Origin: Sipunculus nudus
Lineage: Eukaryota; Annelida; Sipuncula; Golfingiida; Sipunculidae
Direction of reading: 5' to 3'
DNA: 64,000 bases
Assembly (NCBI GenBank): GCA_026874595.1
Contig: CM049315.1
Location: forward strand, 7,748,664 to 7,812,663
In this document: positions 34,192 to 47,800 of the stretch, piece by piece
Layout: each line of letters starts with the position of its first letter
Position numbering within the stretch: position 1 is the first letter of the stretch
The notes under the pieces: generated by a model
The model's database searches: none
The model's input: only the letters and a program-made list of their open reading frames with translations
Told to the model about the DNA's origin: nothing
Translations under genes and position numbers: made by a program

Positions 34192-35295
34192 TTACCGTAT
34201 GCGTGCACGGTAGGCGTGGATTTTTGCATTTTTTAATTCCAGTCCAGAACTCTGTCTGGGTTTTTTTGCGCTTAAAGCCCGCCCTAAGGAGTCCGCCTTG
34301 GCTTGCTCCTCCAGTCGTCTACAGTGACGAAAAGCATACTTAAATAGTCTCTTAGTGTGTACCATAACGTTATGGATAGGGCCGCTGATCGGCCTCCCTG
34401 CCCGTTGCCATGCCAGAAAGGCGTCTCTGGCAGCGCCATGTGCGTCTCGAGCGTACTCATTCCACCCCGGTATTGTTTTATAATTTTTCCTTTCTGAGCC
34501 AGATGTACATTTATCAATAAAACGATCTGCGTTATTGACCATTACGTTAACTAAGAAATCATATTGCAGGTCAATTTTGGATAAATGATTCTTATCCTGA
34601 CAGTTTACATTCTGACAGCGTTCAGTCTCATGAAAGAGGTCCGAAAAATCATGTATTGCATTCGCAACAGCGTTATTGTACACGACCAGTGACTGTTTAC
34701 TTGTTTTTGCCCAGTTTGGTCTTTTACAGCTAAACGTTCTAGCTTCATGTTTTACACTAGGTATGCAAGAGGTATTAACAAACATGCACAATGGTAAGTG
34801 ATCTGACGTCACATAATCATATAAAACATCAATCATATCGATTGCTCCATGAGCATCCTGGGTACTTACACAGTGGTCCAACCAGGAGGTAGTAGACCAA
34901 GAGTCACTTACATATGTGAATACATGATCAAGAAATATATAATCAGAGAAGACAAAACCATTATCGTCTTTAAACTGTTTCAGTATGGATGCAAACATAG
35001 AACCCGTTTTGTTTATATCAGCATTAAATTCTCCAAGGATGTATACAGCAGATGACGGACATTGATTTTTAACAAATACATCAATGTTAGCCAAACAATC
35101 AATATATGAATCACATTTTTCATAGGACTCATATGGCAAGTATACAGTTATGAAACAAGCTTTTTTACCACAAACGTCAAGTGTTATGCCGCATGCCCAG
35201 TCACAATTGAGGGGAAGCGGTGTTATATATAGCGACAGCTTGTCACCCCAAACGTCGATTTTAGATGAACTGAAGACGATGGGGTGACAGTACAA
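34192..35295 (-). pseudogene. LINE apurinic-like endonuclease, 5'-truncated and frameshifted
   Basis: This is the target-nicking endonuclease domain of the same LINE. It shows FITVYLPYES, the GEFNAD block (catalytic Asn/Asp of the exonuclease-endonuclease-phosphatase fold), LDHCVST and SDHLPL (catalytic His near the domain end). The N-terminal segment with the first metal-binding Glu is absent, either because the copy is 5'-truncated or because upstream frames are broken. After the endonuclease there is a linker with Lys/Arg-rich sequence. The frame ends about 25 codons after a homopolymer of seven T on the plus strand (34261-34267), where a one-base change accounts for the loss of continuity with the RT. 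Confidence 0.8.
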
Positions 35296-35340
35296 GCTAT
35301 TGGGTTCGCATCAATTCTAGTATGTGCAGATGTGCACGCC

Positions 35341-35573
35341 ATTTCTGACACTACTTTTTCATTTTCATCTACTTATCGAACTGTCATTTTCCTGAGTTAA
35401 GACAAAAAGTGACGTTATTCTGTTGGGGAAAATAATAATTATTACATCCACGGTTGACTTACGTGCATTCGTGCAGCAGTTTTTAATTCTGAGGCTGGTT
35501 TTACTCGAAAAACTCGTCTCCACGTCTGTCAGCGGGAGAACCATAACTTCCGGTAGGGGATTTCCAAACGGCT
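35341..35573. other. Flank of the truncated LINE; no gene seen
   Basis: No frame or repeat is supported here. Confidence 0.4.
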
Positions 35574-37712
35574 ATGTGTAAAACTCGGAAGTCCGATGTC
35601 GGAAGCAAGGATTTTTTTAAAACAATGATCGAAGCATAATTAAAATGCTACTACATCAATGGAAAGTACCTTTTTTATTTTTATTGATAGAATAAGGTCT
35701 TTTCTAACATTATGTAAAAAATCAAAGTTATCCATCCGAAATTATAGACTATTTTTTTTGCTCGGAAATGCCCGGTTATGGGCCAAATGTGTAAAACTCG
35801 GAAGCCAGTGATGGCTAATCCACTGGTCATCATATCGTCAGCAAACGTGTCAAGCATTTTCAGTTTCTTCAATATCATATATTTTTCATAAACTCAATCT
35901 GTTTTGTAACATTCATGATGCTGTTTTTTTTATAATATATTATATTGATATTTTATTTCATTTTGTAAAACAAGATTATTTTATCTCATCAATATTTTAC
36001 GCTGTTACCGTATTTTATGTTGGTGGAAACATGAAAAAAATAAAGGTTTGATAATATTTTATTCACGTTACAAATGTGCCCCTATAAAAATCACCCTGAT
36101 AATATCATAGAAACTTAAACAGAAAATTTGACAGAACCAAAAAACGTCCAGTTAATGTTTTTACAAGTTGTTTCGAACAAAATATTTTATTTTTAATGTA
36201 TAAATTGAAAAACCTTTTCCTCTTCCATTGACCAAAAAATTTCATCAGGATTATGAATCTCTTAAACCCTTATATATTATGTAATATTTTTTATGCCAAA
36301 TTATATTTTACATTTCATGGTCCGGTTGCACACATTGATTTTTATATATATTATGTAAACAAAATTGTAATTTCTTATCGAGATCCTTGTAATCGTACAG
36401 TAATATGAAGTTGAAGGGAGCACATTCTGGTTAGATGCCCTTATCATGCACATATTATAACGTATGAGAGTGAAATCAGTTGCAAACATACTTTAATATA
36501 TTTATAAATATCCATATATTTGAAGTTGAAATGTGATGTTGAAACATCAGGAGTGAAATTGTTATAATATAAATATCAAGATTGATAAAGTTTAAAAATA
36601 AGAGTCAAAAACTTGAAAAAGAATTAATTTTAGTTTTAAAAAAAATATTTGCTTAAATTTACAAATCCATCAGATTTTATAATAACACATGTATTAGTAT
36701 GTTATATATTATCTGGACTGTTGTATCCCTTTTCTAAGATATAAATTTAACATTTTTTTTAAATATCGTTGAACTCTAACATATTGAAAGACATGTATGT
36801 TTGTTCCAGCGATGACCTACTGGGATATATTGAATTTTCATATTTGTTCAACGTATGGAAAATATATTACTGTTTTTATTTTGAATGACATCTTAATTTA
36901 TAACTGTATTTTTAATGCCGTATTAGGGTTTATTATACCATATTTATTATTCAGTGGTGCATCCATAGAGGGCGCAGGCCCGTTCAGACGTAATATCTCT
37001 CATTTTATCGAGTTCTTTTCCCATTTATTCGTAATCAATTTTCATTTTTTTTTCCGGATTACTTTTTTTATTCCCTAGCAATTCATTATTATATTTAATA
37101 CTTTCCAATTCATAAGTTGGTGATTTACTCCACTGAGAGAGCATCCAAATATATACTAGTATATTGAGAGAGGAAGTCCTTCCGTTATCACACTTTCCTG
37201 GGTAATAACACCGACGAATTCCAATCCCCCCCCCCCCCCCCCCCATCGTATTACCGTGTGAGTCATGCACGGTCTCCCCACAGAGCTCAGCTCGGGGTTG
37301 GGATCGACCGTGAAAAATCTCACGGCTCCTCGGTTGATACTCAGACTCGCGCACTGTGCTCTACTGTCCGAGCCTGTGCGCTCACAGATCACAAATGTCG
37401 ATAAAATGCAAAGATTGTCATAAGACTTAAACATATCAATTATTTTACAACGAGTACTACATTTAAATACTAGTAGTGACATTTGCCAGTTATAAATGTA
37501 TAGACGCGCATTTCATCATTGACCTTAACATGTTACGAACTTTTGAATATTTGGACTTTCCAGTTTTCACCGTCATTTTACAGAAATATAAATATTAAAG
37601 CCCAACAACCTAATGTTTGAATACATTGTTCAAAAACATTTAGAAGAATTGTTGCGGAACAGAAAATCCTCATAATCTTGAGATGGGGTGAAATATATTA
37701 CGTGAAAATACA

Positions 37713-37763
<51 letters not shown>

Positions 37764-37969
37764 TTTACAAATAAAAAAAAATAAGAACCTATAGTTTTCC
37801 GATTATGTATCATGTATTGTATTATACACTCATTAAAAGCAGAATCATGCATAAGCAGTTTTAATATATGCATGCAACTATAATTATAATGAAACTGCAT
37901 TTGGGCTGTGGCTCTTAACTGACTACAAGTTAACCAGTGCGTCTCTGTGACTTCCGAGTTATACACATT
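35574..37969. repeat. Region bounded by short inverted repeats
   Basis: ATGTGTAAAACTCGGAAGTC (35574-35593) and a second direct copy (35785-35806) face an inverted copy at 37949-37969 (GACTTCCGAGTTATACACAT). The interior is very AT-rich with no coding signal. It holds a poly-C run at about 37226-37243. This could be a decayed non-autonomous DNA transposon, but the ends are short and the call is weak. Confidence 0.3.
37715..37760. repeat. (AT)n microsatellite
   Basis: About 22 AT dinucleotides. Confidence 0.95.
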
Positions 37970-38535
37970 GTATAACATCCAAGCACTTTTGACTGACTTC
38001 CGAGATGGCTTCTGAGCACAAAATCTTCCATAACGTTCAGATTAAACAATGGATAACTATTATTCTTCACAGAATAATAATAAAGATCTTATTCTATCGG
38101 GGGAAAAACAAAACGGTATTGAAGCGTTAGCATTTTGTATATGCTTTAAACTGCTTTCGTTGGTTTCCGGCTTCCGGCTTCCGACTTCCAAGTTTCCATA
38201 CACGACCGCGCCATGACACATTTAGTTTTGAATGAGAAGTACCGCTTCACGTGAATCGGTGCCACAGTGATAAGCCTGTGATGCCAAATAATACCAGACA
38301 GGAAATACTTTGATCCGACCCTTAGAATGGGCGTTCTGTTGTGACTGCCATCATGACTCCAGGCCCTATCAGTTTATTTCCGAAGGCCTGAGTGTCATGT
38401 TGTCATGGCTATGTTATATACTGATCAAGCGACCTGTGCCAGAGAATCGCTACTCCACCGAATGGACGACCTATAAATATATAAAACATCCCAAAAAAAT
38501 CTCCGTGAATTCTACGGCTCTCTGCGAATTCTCCG
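37970..38535. other. No gene recognised
   Basis: Short GGCTTCCGGCTTCCGACTTC-type repeats occur at 38168-38190. A 103-codon frame at 38310-38621 runs into the family B array and is not supported. Confidence 0.4.
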
Positions 38536-40425
38536 ACCACGGAGTGTTTCATCAGTTTCTGCAGTCTGGTGGCTCCACCTGTATTTTTTCGATTTTTACG
38601 AATTTTTTTCTCTATTTTTGAGACCTCTTAAGATGTGGTCATCTGTTAACAGGGCACAAATCGTAATGACTGGATCTAGAATCTTCTCACTTGACCTGCT
38701 GGGAGGCCCATAAAAAGTCTCTGTGGAAACCTGAAATTAGGTCTCTGTAACCCATAACCTCTGAGCTATGGGGTTCTGAAGTACCCCCCAGAATAATGGA
38801 AAATTTGATACAAAAGCTCCAGTATCTGAACAACTATTGTATTAATCACCATGATTCTTTGCATGGATATTGATCATGGAATGTTTCATCAGTTTCTGCA
38901 GTCTGGTGGCGCCACCTGTATTTTTTCTATTTTTACGAATGTTTTTCTCTATTTTTGAGACCTTAAGATGTGGTCATATTTTAACAGGGCACAAATCATA
39001 ATGACTAGACCTAGAATTTTTTCTCTTTACATGCAGGGAGGGCCATGAAAAATCTCCTTGAAAACCTGAAATTACGTCTCTGTTACCCATATCCTTTGAG
39101 CTATGGGGCTCCGAGGTACCCCCCAGAATAATGCAAAATTTGATACAAAAGCTCAAGTATCTGTATAACTACTGCATTGGTCATCATGATTCTTTGCATG
39201 AATATTGATCATGGGATGTTCCATCACTTCCTGCAGACTGGTGGCGCCACCTGTATTTTTTTCCAATTTTTACGATTTTTTTTCTCTTCTTTTCAGACCT
39301 GCAATGAAACTGTCATATGTTAACAGGGCACAAATTGTAACCACTCGACCTGGAATCTTCAAACTTGATATACAGAGATGGCAATGAAAATTCTCCTTGA
39401 AAACCTGACATTAGGTCTCTGTTACCCATATCCTTTGAGCTATGGGGCTCCGAGGTACCCCCCAGAATAATGCAAAATTTGATATAAAAGCTCAAGTATC
39501 TGAATAACTACTGCATTGGTCATCATGATTCTTTGCATGAATATTGATCATGGGATGTTCCATCACTTCCTGCATCACTTTTCCAATTTTACCAATTTTT
39601 TCTATATATATATGAGAAGCTGTCGTCTGTTAACAGGGCACAAATCGTAACCACTGAACCTGGATTCTTCTTACTTGACATCAAGAGAGGTCCATGAAAA
39701 GTCCCTATGGAAACCTGAAATTAGGTCTCTGTTACCATATCCTTCGAGCTATGGGGCTTGTAAGTACTCCTAAGAATAATTAAAAATGTGATACAAAAGC
39801 TGCAGTATCTGAATAACTAATGTACTGATGGCCCTGATTTTTTTGCATTCAAATTGATCATGGAGTGTTTCATCAGTTCCTGCAGGCTGGTGGCGCCACC
39901 TATTTTTTTAAAATTTGTACGCATTTTTTTCTCATTTTGAGACTTTCAAATAAAGCCTCATCTTGTAACAGGGCACAAATCGTAACCACTTGACCTAGAA
40001 TCTTCATACTTGACATCTAGGGAGCTCCATGAAAAGTCTTCATGGAAATCTGAAATTAGGTCTCTGTTACCCATATCCTCTGAGCTATCTGGCTCAGAAG
40101 TTACCCCGAAATAATTAAAAATGTGATACAAAAACGGTGTTTGTTTCTGGAGAACTCCTCTGAGACCCTTGGACTGATCCTCCGTAACCCGGCATAGTTG
40201 TTCCCTCACCTATGTAGTTGTGCATAACAAAGACAGGTGGCACCACCTGCAATCCTTTTTGGGCAGTCTGAATCTGGGTGTCTTTTAGATAACAGCCGAT
40301 ATCTCAGAAGTGGCTCAATGTATTGAGCTGAAAGTTAGCATGTATATAGATTTTGGATCTCTCCATCTTGTAATCGAATTCAACGAATCCTTGACTTCAG
40401 CTGAGCGTCATGGCCCAATGGGCCA
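38536..40425 (+). repeat. Family B array, right part with palindromic tail
   Basis: Five to six ~330-345 bp units homologous to 13.6-14.6 kb, starting in mid-unit ('GGAGTGTTTCATCAGTTTCT') without the head hairpin. The array passes into a divergent segment and ends at 40396-40425 with the shared family A/B tail TTCAGCTGAGCGTCATGGCC plus a GGCC palindrome. The head-bearing piece at 13.5 kb and this tail-bearing piece are complementary parts of the same element type. Confidence 0.8.
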
Positions 40426-40589
40426 CTAGTTTAATGTAGGTAGGAAAAAAGAAACCCATATAACGTCTAGGCAAGACTTATCGCTTCATTTTACGGATTG
40501 TTTGTCCAGACAATTCATTTTTAAAATCGTAATACACCCGAGGGCCACAATATCGCTTGTCATACTTCTCCGTACTTCGTACGGAGATA

Positions 40590-40710
40590 GCGTGTATCAC
40601 TATAGAGGCGTTATATGCACAGTTTCTTCACATTCCCCCCTGAAATGGGATTCGAACGACTGTGAACTGACCATGTCACCCCGCTGTTACAGGCACCACT
40701 ATGCCCATAC
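40590..40710 (-). repeat. tRNA-like SINE candidate
   Basis: On the minus strand there is an A-box-like CATAGTGGTGCCTG followed about 45 bp later by the B-box-like CGTTCGAATCCC, a spacing usual for RNA polymerase III promoters in tRNA-derived SINEs. No cloverleaf can be closed convincingly, so it is not called a tRNA gene. Confidence 0.3.
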
Positions 40711-40809
40711 TCTGTTTCTTATCAAACCAACCTTCCCACTAATTAAACAAGTTTCCCTTACGTTGACTGCCCATCAATACAGCTACTGCTTTAATCAACT
40801 CTAAATAAA

Positions 40810-43402
40810 GCTAATAGCAACTTTTTAATCTCCCTCCTCGGCCGCTATCATTTAGGCTCTTATTTACCACGAGGTATGAAGGCTGACATAAACAAAGGGG
40901 ATGTCATGCGTAGAGATCGTCATGAATGTTCATGAATATTCACACATCGAGACCAACGGGCCACATTAGGCTGCCGCAGGTGTTTTACAAACAGTGGGAT
41001 ATGGAGTCTTGTTAGCATAGGGGGGGGGGGGGGGGGTGTCAAGGTATAATCCAAAAATGAAATTAGTCTTTGTTTTTAGCAGAACACTCACAAATCACTG
41101 CATATTCACCATCACCAGTTCCTTCCCTATATGTGCCTGCTACTCGACCAACTATGTGAGTCTATGGAAACACTCCATTAAAACTTATACCATTGACATG
41201 CAAATATTCTGTTCTGATAATTTTTTTCTCATACCGATTGCATTTGCAGGCCTTAAAGAGCATGAGATCATGTACTTCAAGAGAAAATACTAAAACAATC
41301 TTAATATATCCAAAAAAAATTTGGAAATTTTCTGCCATTTCCGTTATTGGTTTGGTGCATATTGCAAAAGATGCAGAATAATATTTTCATGCACGTAACT
41401 TTATTTGTTAAGTAAATCTTGTCATGTGAACAGACTTGTTATTTGCATATATGAGCCCAATTTTTGGCACAACTTTTCTGCTATAAAGGATGTATAATTA
41501 CATATTGATTTGAATAAGAAATTCAGTTACCTACTAGGTCTGTGTCGGACGTTTTATGCTAGCTCCTCGCAAATGAGTATTTTCCTCGTCTTGTCGTGAA
41601 CGTGTATTAAAGCCTGCTTCACAGGCAGCTTTAGATATTTGATAAAAGTGAGAGATTCGATGTCATCTCCGGATACATTCTGAAAAGACGGAAAATCTAT
41701 CCTCTGGTAAATATAATAAATATGCTATGGTAAAGAGTCATTTCCTCAATCCCACATACTGGCTATCGTCCAGTAACCAGTGCGAGTCATGCTTGTATTC
41801 ATGCGGTCAGAAATTCCACAAACATGCATAGAGAATTACCAATATGCGAACTTAAAACAGAATTTTTCTCCCACATGGTAGGTGTTGTTAGAAAGTATAT
41901 TAAAACGGCTTATGATTTGGCTAAATGTTATCAAGTGACAGGGTACTTATCGGCCATGAGGCGATCTCAAAATGACAAAAATATTTATATCGTCGTAGCG
42001 CCTTACAGTGCGGTCCTTGTTGAAAGATAAATAAGCACTCTAACGCTCAGTATGTCGGGCATAGACAATCTAATTTAGCGGACCGAAATGGCAAAGGGGG
42101 GGGGGGGGGTACTTCTCTGGCTCGACATCTCACCTTCTTTGGATCTGAAAGGGAGCTTCCCTCAATAAACCTCAAGCAAGCGACTTATTCTGTGAGAAGG
42201 CCAAGATGTTTTAGGCACATTCAAAAATAACACATACAATATACATGTAATTTGAACAAAAGACAATCGTAAAGGCCCTGGGCATGTAGCATAGTATAAT
42301 TTTCTTCAAACTTAAAAAAAACTTTTAAAAGCCTATTACATTAACACGAATGAATGTCATAGTTCTTCAAAACCCGGACTTTCAGCATAAAACCCAGTCC
42401 AGCAGGTTTTTTGAGTAAACCCGGGTTTTTATGAGTTTTACGGGTTTTATGGGCAATATAGTGTCAATTTGAAACTTATGAGACTATATGCAGTGGTAAA
42501 TATGATGCTATGCTTTTATATTTTGTTAATATAGAGATTAATTAAGAGCTATGTTTGATATATAATCGTAAATACAGAAGCAATTTATTATTATTACTTT
42601 ATTATTACTTATTAATACTTTGACACTTCGAATAAACCTGTCAACTGGAAATAAACACCCGTGATATGGACAGGTCAACAGACAGGTCAGAAACGGCAAA
42701 AAAATGATTAATCCCTTACAAATTACCCTTCCTCTTATAAATAGCTAACCATGCTATGAAAACTAAACGGTTGTTTTTCTTTCACCATGTAAAAAGTGGA
42801 TGTTCTCATGTTAGCAGATGTAGAAGGATCGACACGGGTGGCGCCACCCACACCTCATACTCCGGTAAGATAGGCAGCTGATAGTTGGACCCGATATGTG
42901 GTTACACAATAAACTGTTTATCTACTTGAACACGCATTTAGTTATGGCAGCGACATTTCACAACTTAAGTGATACAATGTTGACCCGATTTGTTCATACA
43001 TCGCATGCTGATAGTGTTGTAGGTGTATATATTTATCATATTATTTGAAGTTTGTGATCCCTGGCAAACTTTTTTGATCGTTTAGAAATGAGCAGAGTAC
43101 GACTAACATGGTGTTCAAAATGTTTTGTTACATATAGCGTACCAGTCATCTGGAAGGAATTTTCATACGGATGAATTACACCTGGAACCTGCATGCTAGT
43201 AAAGCCGTAAACTGGAACAGATGAGCAAGTAGACACCTTCAACTCGAGCGGATATTTATTTATTTTGTTCCTACTCGGGCTTGAAATAACAATATACTGT
43301 CTACATATTTTTACCAACTAACCCTACAATTTATAGAGCAAACCTTTGGTGATAACAGACTTTTAGAACAAAATTCATACAGTGCATAAATATGATTAAC
43401 TG

Positions 43403-43437
<35 letters not shown>

Positions 43438-44400
43438 AGCGTGTCCAAGTGGCAAAAGTTTTAGGCACCCACATAAAGCATTATATTACGAAGAAAATTA
43501 TACTGATGTTGTCGAAAGCAATCTTGAAGGAGCTTCCTTCAACCAGGAACATACATTTTCCTTTAAAACATGATTTATTTTATTACCCATAAATACGTTT
43601 AAGAGGTGATCTGATTTATTTTAAGAAGAACACTTATTTTGGGAAAAGGAACAATTTGTATATAATGGAAGTACCCCTTTACACGGCAATCCAGCTCAAG
43701 AGGATTTTTCCAACCGTTTTGAATGCGATTCATTATATCTGCTTTGCAAAGTGGACCAATTTTCAAGCAGCAACTCGGTCACAGCGCAGGCGCAAATGCT
43801 TGTGTCAGCATGTGTTTTCATTGATCCACATGTAAAAAAACACTTCATTCATCGGCATTAGATGCCCATGTGAACGCACAACACGGATTGAAACCGATAT
43901 GCCAAACTATTTTGCCCAAATCGGTTTGAAAACGTTTTGTGTGTGAAATGGGTAAAGAATCGGTAACCATATTCCAAAAACATGGAATTTATGGGTTGAT
44001 TTCACCAACATCCAAACCTGAGATACGGTATATTCGTGACAATTCATGCAACAAAGAAATATTGAAAAATTTGCATTGCATAAAAATTTAATTAGGTGCA
44101 TGACGAGCATGTTGCGATGCTTAGTTCGTCTTTCATTGTACTGTGTTTTAAACCTTACACATATTCGTTTTCATTTTGATACGAATAATCAATTTACCAT
44201 ATTTTTTGTGATTTGATACTTAATCTCGTTTTTCTTTTTTTTTTCTTTTTTTTTTCTTTTTTTTCTATTCGTTTCCATTATTTTTTATTATCATTTATAT
44301 TATTCTATTCATATTTTGGTTTAAATCCCGCACCCTTTCTTTAATTGATTCTGAGATTCATTCCAACGTTGATTCCGCTTTTATACCTTTATTCTTTTTT
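40810..44400. other. No gene recognised; several simple repeats
   Basis: Poly-G runs lie at about 41021-41036 and 42097-42109. At 42370-42450 there are repeated AAACCCGG/CCCGGGTTT motifs in both orientations. The 68-codon frame at 41824-42030 and the 93-codon minus frame at 43317-43036 lack recognisable features. Confidence 0.45.
43402..43437. repeat. (CT)n followed by (GT)n microsatellite
   Basis: About 14 CT units run into a short GT stretch. Confidence 0.9.
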
Positions 44401-44542
44401 ATTCTTCGATTCATTTTGTCCGTTTGATAGAATTTAATTTTTTTTCTCGGTGACACCACCACTTCTCATTCTGGAAGAAAGCGGAACTATTAGTACATTT
44501 TAAATATAACCAAGTTTCATGCGGACGGGGTGGAAAAATAAT

Positions 44543-44843
44543 TAAATATCGGCTGTATAGGGTTCAGTGCGTCGTTTGTTTCCCTGTTTTTTGAGCACGA
44601 TAAGCAACAAAACTATTCCAAAGACACCAGCGGCAGCCACACCTATTCCACAGACCGTCCAAGAAACGTCGCTTTCTGACTCAAACGTGTGAGAATGGCC
44701 AACAGGGATGGATTTGTGGGGAGCGTCATTCTTGTATTGGTCGGAAATAGTTGTAGCGTTAGTTGTTCGGATGTAGGTATTAGTCCAAGTAGAAAGTGGA
44801 GATTCTTCGGTTATGGCTGTTGATTCAGTCGTGTTTGAAGTCA
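44543..44843 (-). CDS. Exon 7: stalk, transmembrane helix and cytoplasmic tail
   Basis: Acceptor GATAAAG, exon entry in phase 1. It encodes a Ser/Thr/Asn-rich stalk, a hydrophobic helix (TVCGIGVAAAGVFGIVLLLI), a stop-transfer KKQGNKRR and a short tail ending PYTADI. The GTG reported by a naive ORF scan as a start straddles the splice site. Confidence 0.85.
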
Positions 44844-47800
44844 CTTTATCGGAAGCAAATGAAATGTTATCTTAGGAATGATATATTACATTCCCAGAAA
44901 CATTTAGAGTTAAGGTAAATTTTTGTTTAATTTAGAATTAGCTCTTAAGCCATATTGTAGCACAGGTTATGTTTTTCGTTAGAAGTAACCCCAAAGGTAT
45001 ATAAACATTGTAATGTATGAGGTATTATTTCGTTAGTTCATCATTGCAATCTTTCCAATGTGTTCTTAATTGTTGCTTACTTTCAAATTTAGGAAAATAA
45101 GTTCATGGTTGATGTTGGATGGTGCTTTGAATGAATTATATTAATTTATCCTGGGTACACGGTTAAGGTAAAAGGTGGTTGTACAACAATATTTATAAAC
45201 GTCGCAGCCTCAAATTAACATTTCGATCCAACTCTCACATAAATTAAGGCCTTAAGCACAAGTCGAAATACTGACTATCTTGTGGTATTGGGAATTTTAA
45301 ATTGCACAGAAAATCTTACAATTTACTTGACTGTGACACACCGGCGGCGTGGAGTTCCAGCGGGGTCCTGGAAGACATTTGATGACCGTAGTTATATTGG
45401 ACACGTTACTATCACAAGTATATGTCACAGTGTCGTTGACGTAATAATCCCCGCTTTTATTCGCATAAAGAGCGTCCCCAGGGTCACCACAGTAATCAAC
45501 TGAAAATGAACGATAGATACAATCGAGTAATGACCAACATCTGGGAAGAAAAAAAAAGGAGCCATATATACATTTTAAACATTATACATATTTGCTAATT
45601 GTCTAATTAAATATAAAATCATAGATATCCCCAACATTTTTAAATGTTGATCACAACAACTTACTCCTAAGAAGGCCGCCCTATTGCGTATATTTAATGT
45701 TGATTTCGAAAAAGAATCCCTGTAGCATGGTCCATGGTGATTACCTGTTTACATGCTGATCCTTAATATTACATATTAATGTATCTGATATCTTAATGCT
45801 TATAATTTTGAGAGTGATTGATTTCGTTGACTCCGAATCTGAATAATAAAATAAACTGACCTTTGCAACGAAGCTGCATTTGACAAGTGTCAACTTTGTT
45901 GCAAATACCAACAGGTGCTGTGCAGGTGGACTCATTTATTGTATGCAATTGATGATCCAAAGAACTGTGGCTGTAAGAAACAATCGTATAAAAAAGGTCT
46001 AGAGAACATGTTGTATAGATATATGTTTCATACGATATACATAAGAAAATGAATCATTCTTCTTTTTGCTCTTGTGGCAATAAAGCCGAAAACATGATGA
46101 CATTAGTAAAAGATTGGCAAAAATTAATTGAAAGTTAAGAAATATTTTAAACAACTTCCGTACAGTTTATAAATGGCATTTTTTCAAAGTAAACTTACAA
46201 CAGGGTTACTTACAAATCAAGCAAGGCGCAGTTTACCAGGGTAGTACCAGCCGGACACGTCAGTATCGGACGCTTTTTTCCAATAGTTCTTACATTAATG
46301 TACTTCTTGTTGTCTTCTTTTTCAAGCACGCAGGTAACTACAGCCTAAAAGTACATTTGCACCAGTTTTGCTGACGACCTTGACATACATGTCATTATCT
46401 TATCATCTATACATGAAAAATACATTGTATATACCACAATTCTCCCATTAATGTGCGATTTAATTTATAACTTCCTGTGTCCTGCATTAGTTATTGCCAA
46501 GCCTACCTCTCCAAATTAAAACTGATGCTCACAGTATAGATTCTTAAATGGTGAGAATAGCCTCGCATATATTATGCTTCAGATTAGCTTACTAAAAATC
46601 AGCGTCTCCTTGAGGTTACCTTCCGCACTGAAAGAAGAAGACCGAAAGAAGATATTATTGACTATAGACCTAGCCTGTTTCTACTTATTCTTTTTCCCAT
46701 AGCTTGTATATTTGAACAGTTTCTCTATGATGATATTATACACCACCTTAATAAGGATGACCTAATAACTCGTTATCAGTCCGCTTTTTTAATCACAGTT
46801 AGCATAAATCTTCTCTCTTAAACTCCAAGAAATGTTGTGAACCAGTTAATCCGAATGTAATCAATTCGAGGATGATACCATTATTAAATATACAGGTCAT
46901 GATACTAACAATATTAGGCAGGAACTTCTAGGATCTCTGCTTTTAAAACTTGCTAGCAACAAATACACAGTTCCGACAAAATAGTCTTAATGGCATAATA
47001 GGTCGATGAATCAGGTCGTAGTTAGGTGTTGGTGCAGGATTAAAGACCTGACAACCCCTGTTACTCCTGCTATCGCAACCAATGTCACACCTGCTATCGT
47101 TCGAGGACACCAGCGATTACCAGTATTTTTTTTACGATTTTCTGCGCTTTCCGTAGCTAGTCGTAACTGGTCGTATTCCCTTGTGAAACAAAACCTTAAT
47201 GTTCAAAAAGTCCACCAGATGACACATGCAATAACTGTTCAAATATTTGTACGCAAATCTCGCACAGACTACTTGAAGAAATCATGTTTGTACAGAGGCC
47301 CTTATTTGTGGAACATATCGAATGACTCTCAGGGAGATTTCACTCCTTTAAAGGTTAAAACTTGATCAGGTTATAAGTGTGTATTTGTGTCGTCATGCTA
47401 CTTTATATGTCATTAATTACGCTTTATTTCACATTCTGTTGTTCTCATTAATGCACTTTATAGTAATTTACATGTCTTGGTGACAAGTTTTATGTTAAAT
47501 TTTACCCTGTTGCAGTATCATTTTATCTTACGCCAGTTTCTTCATATTGCCATTGTATATTACATTATTTTACCAAAATGTATCGCCTAACAAGGCCCTG
47601 TGCCAAAGCAGACAATATTGGGTAAATATATATTTAAATAATAAAATAAGTAAAAACTTCAAATGCGCAATAGCCCAGATTTTCTAACGATGAATAGGTC
47701 TAATGATGAAAGGTTTTCACTCAGGGATTTTCATCAGTCTGTAGGACAACATGTCTTTGAGAGTGATTTATGTATACATGACTGATCATCAGCACAGCTT

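Larger units (their letters stand above)
32520..35340 (-). mobile_element. 5'-truncated APE/RT LINE, nearly intact
   Basis: The minus-strand element has an endonuclease frame (35295-34192), a reverse transcriptase frame (34159-32648) and a short 3' UTR ending near 32524 in AATAAA-like sequence plus an (ATT)n tail, as in many non-LTR retrotransposons. The 5' end is missing: the endonuclease lacks its N-terminal catalytic blocks. The two frames are parts of one original ORF, because the last ~45 codons of the endonuclease frame continue in the RT frame if read one base over. The shift maps to a seven-base homopolymer at 34261-34267. The clade is not assigned. Confidence 0.85.

Noticed and set aside
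40640-40700. Possible tRNA gene on the minus strand
   Set aside because: Only B-box-like and A-box-like motifs are present; no acceptor stem or cloverleaf closes.
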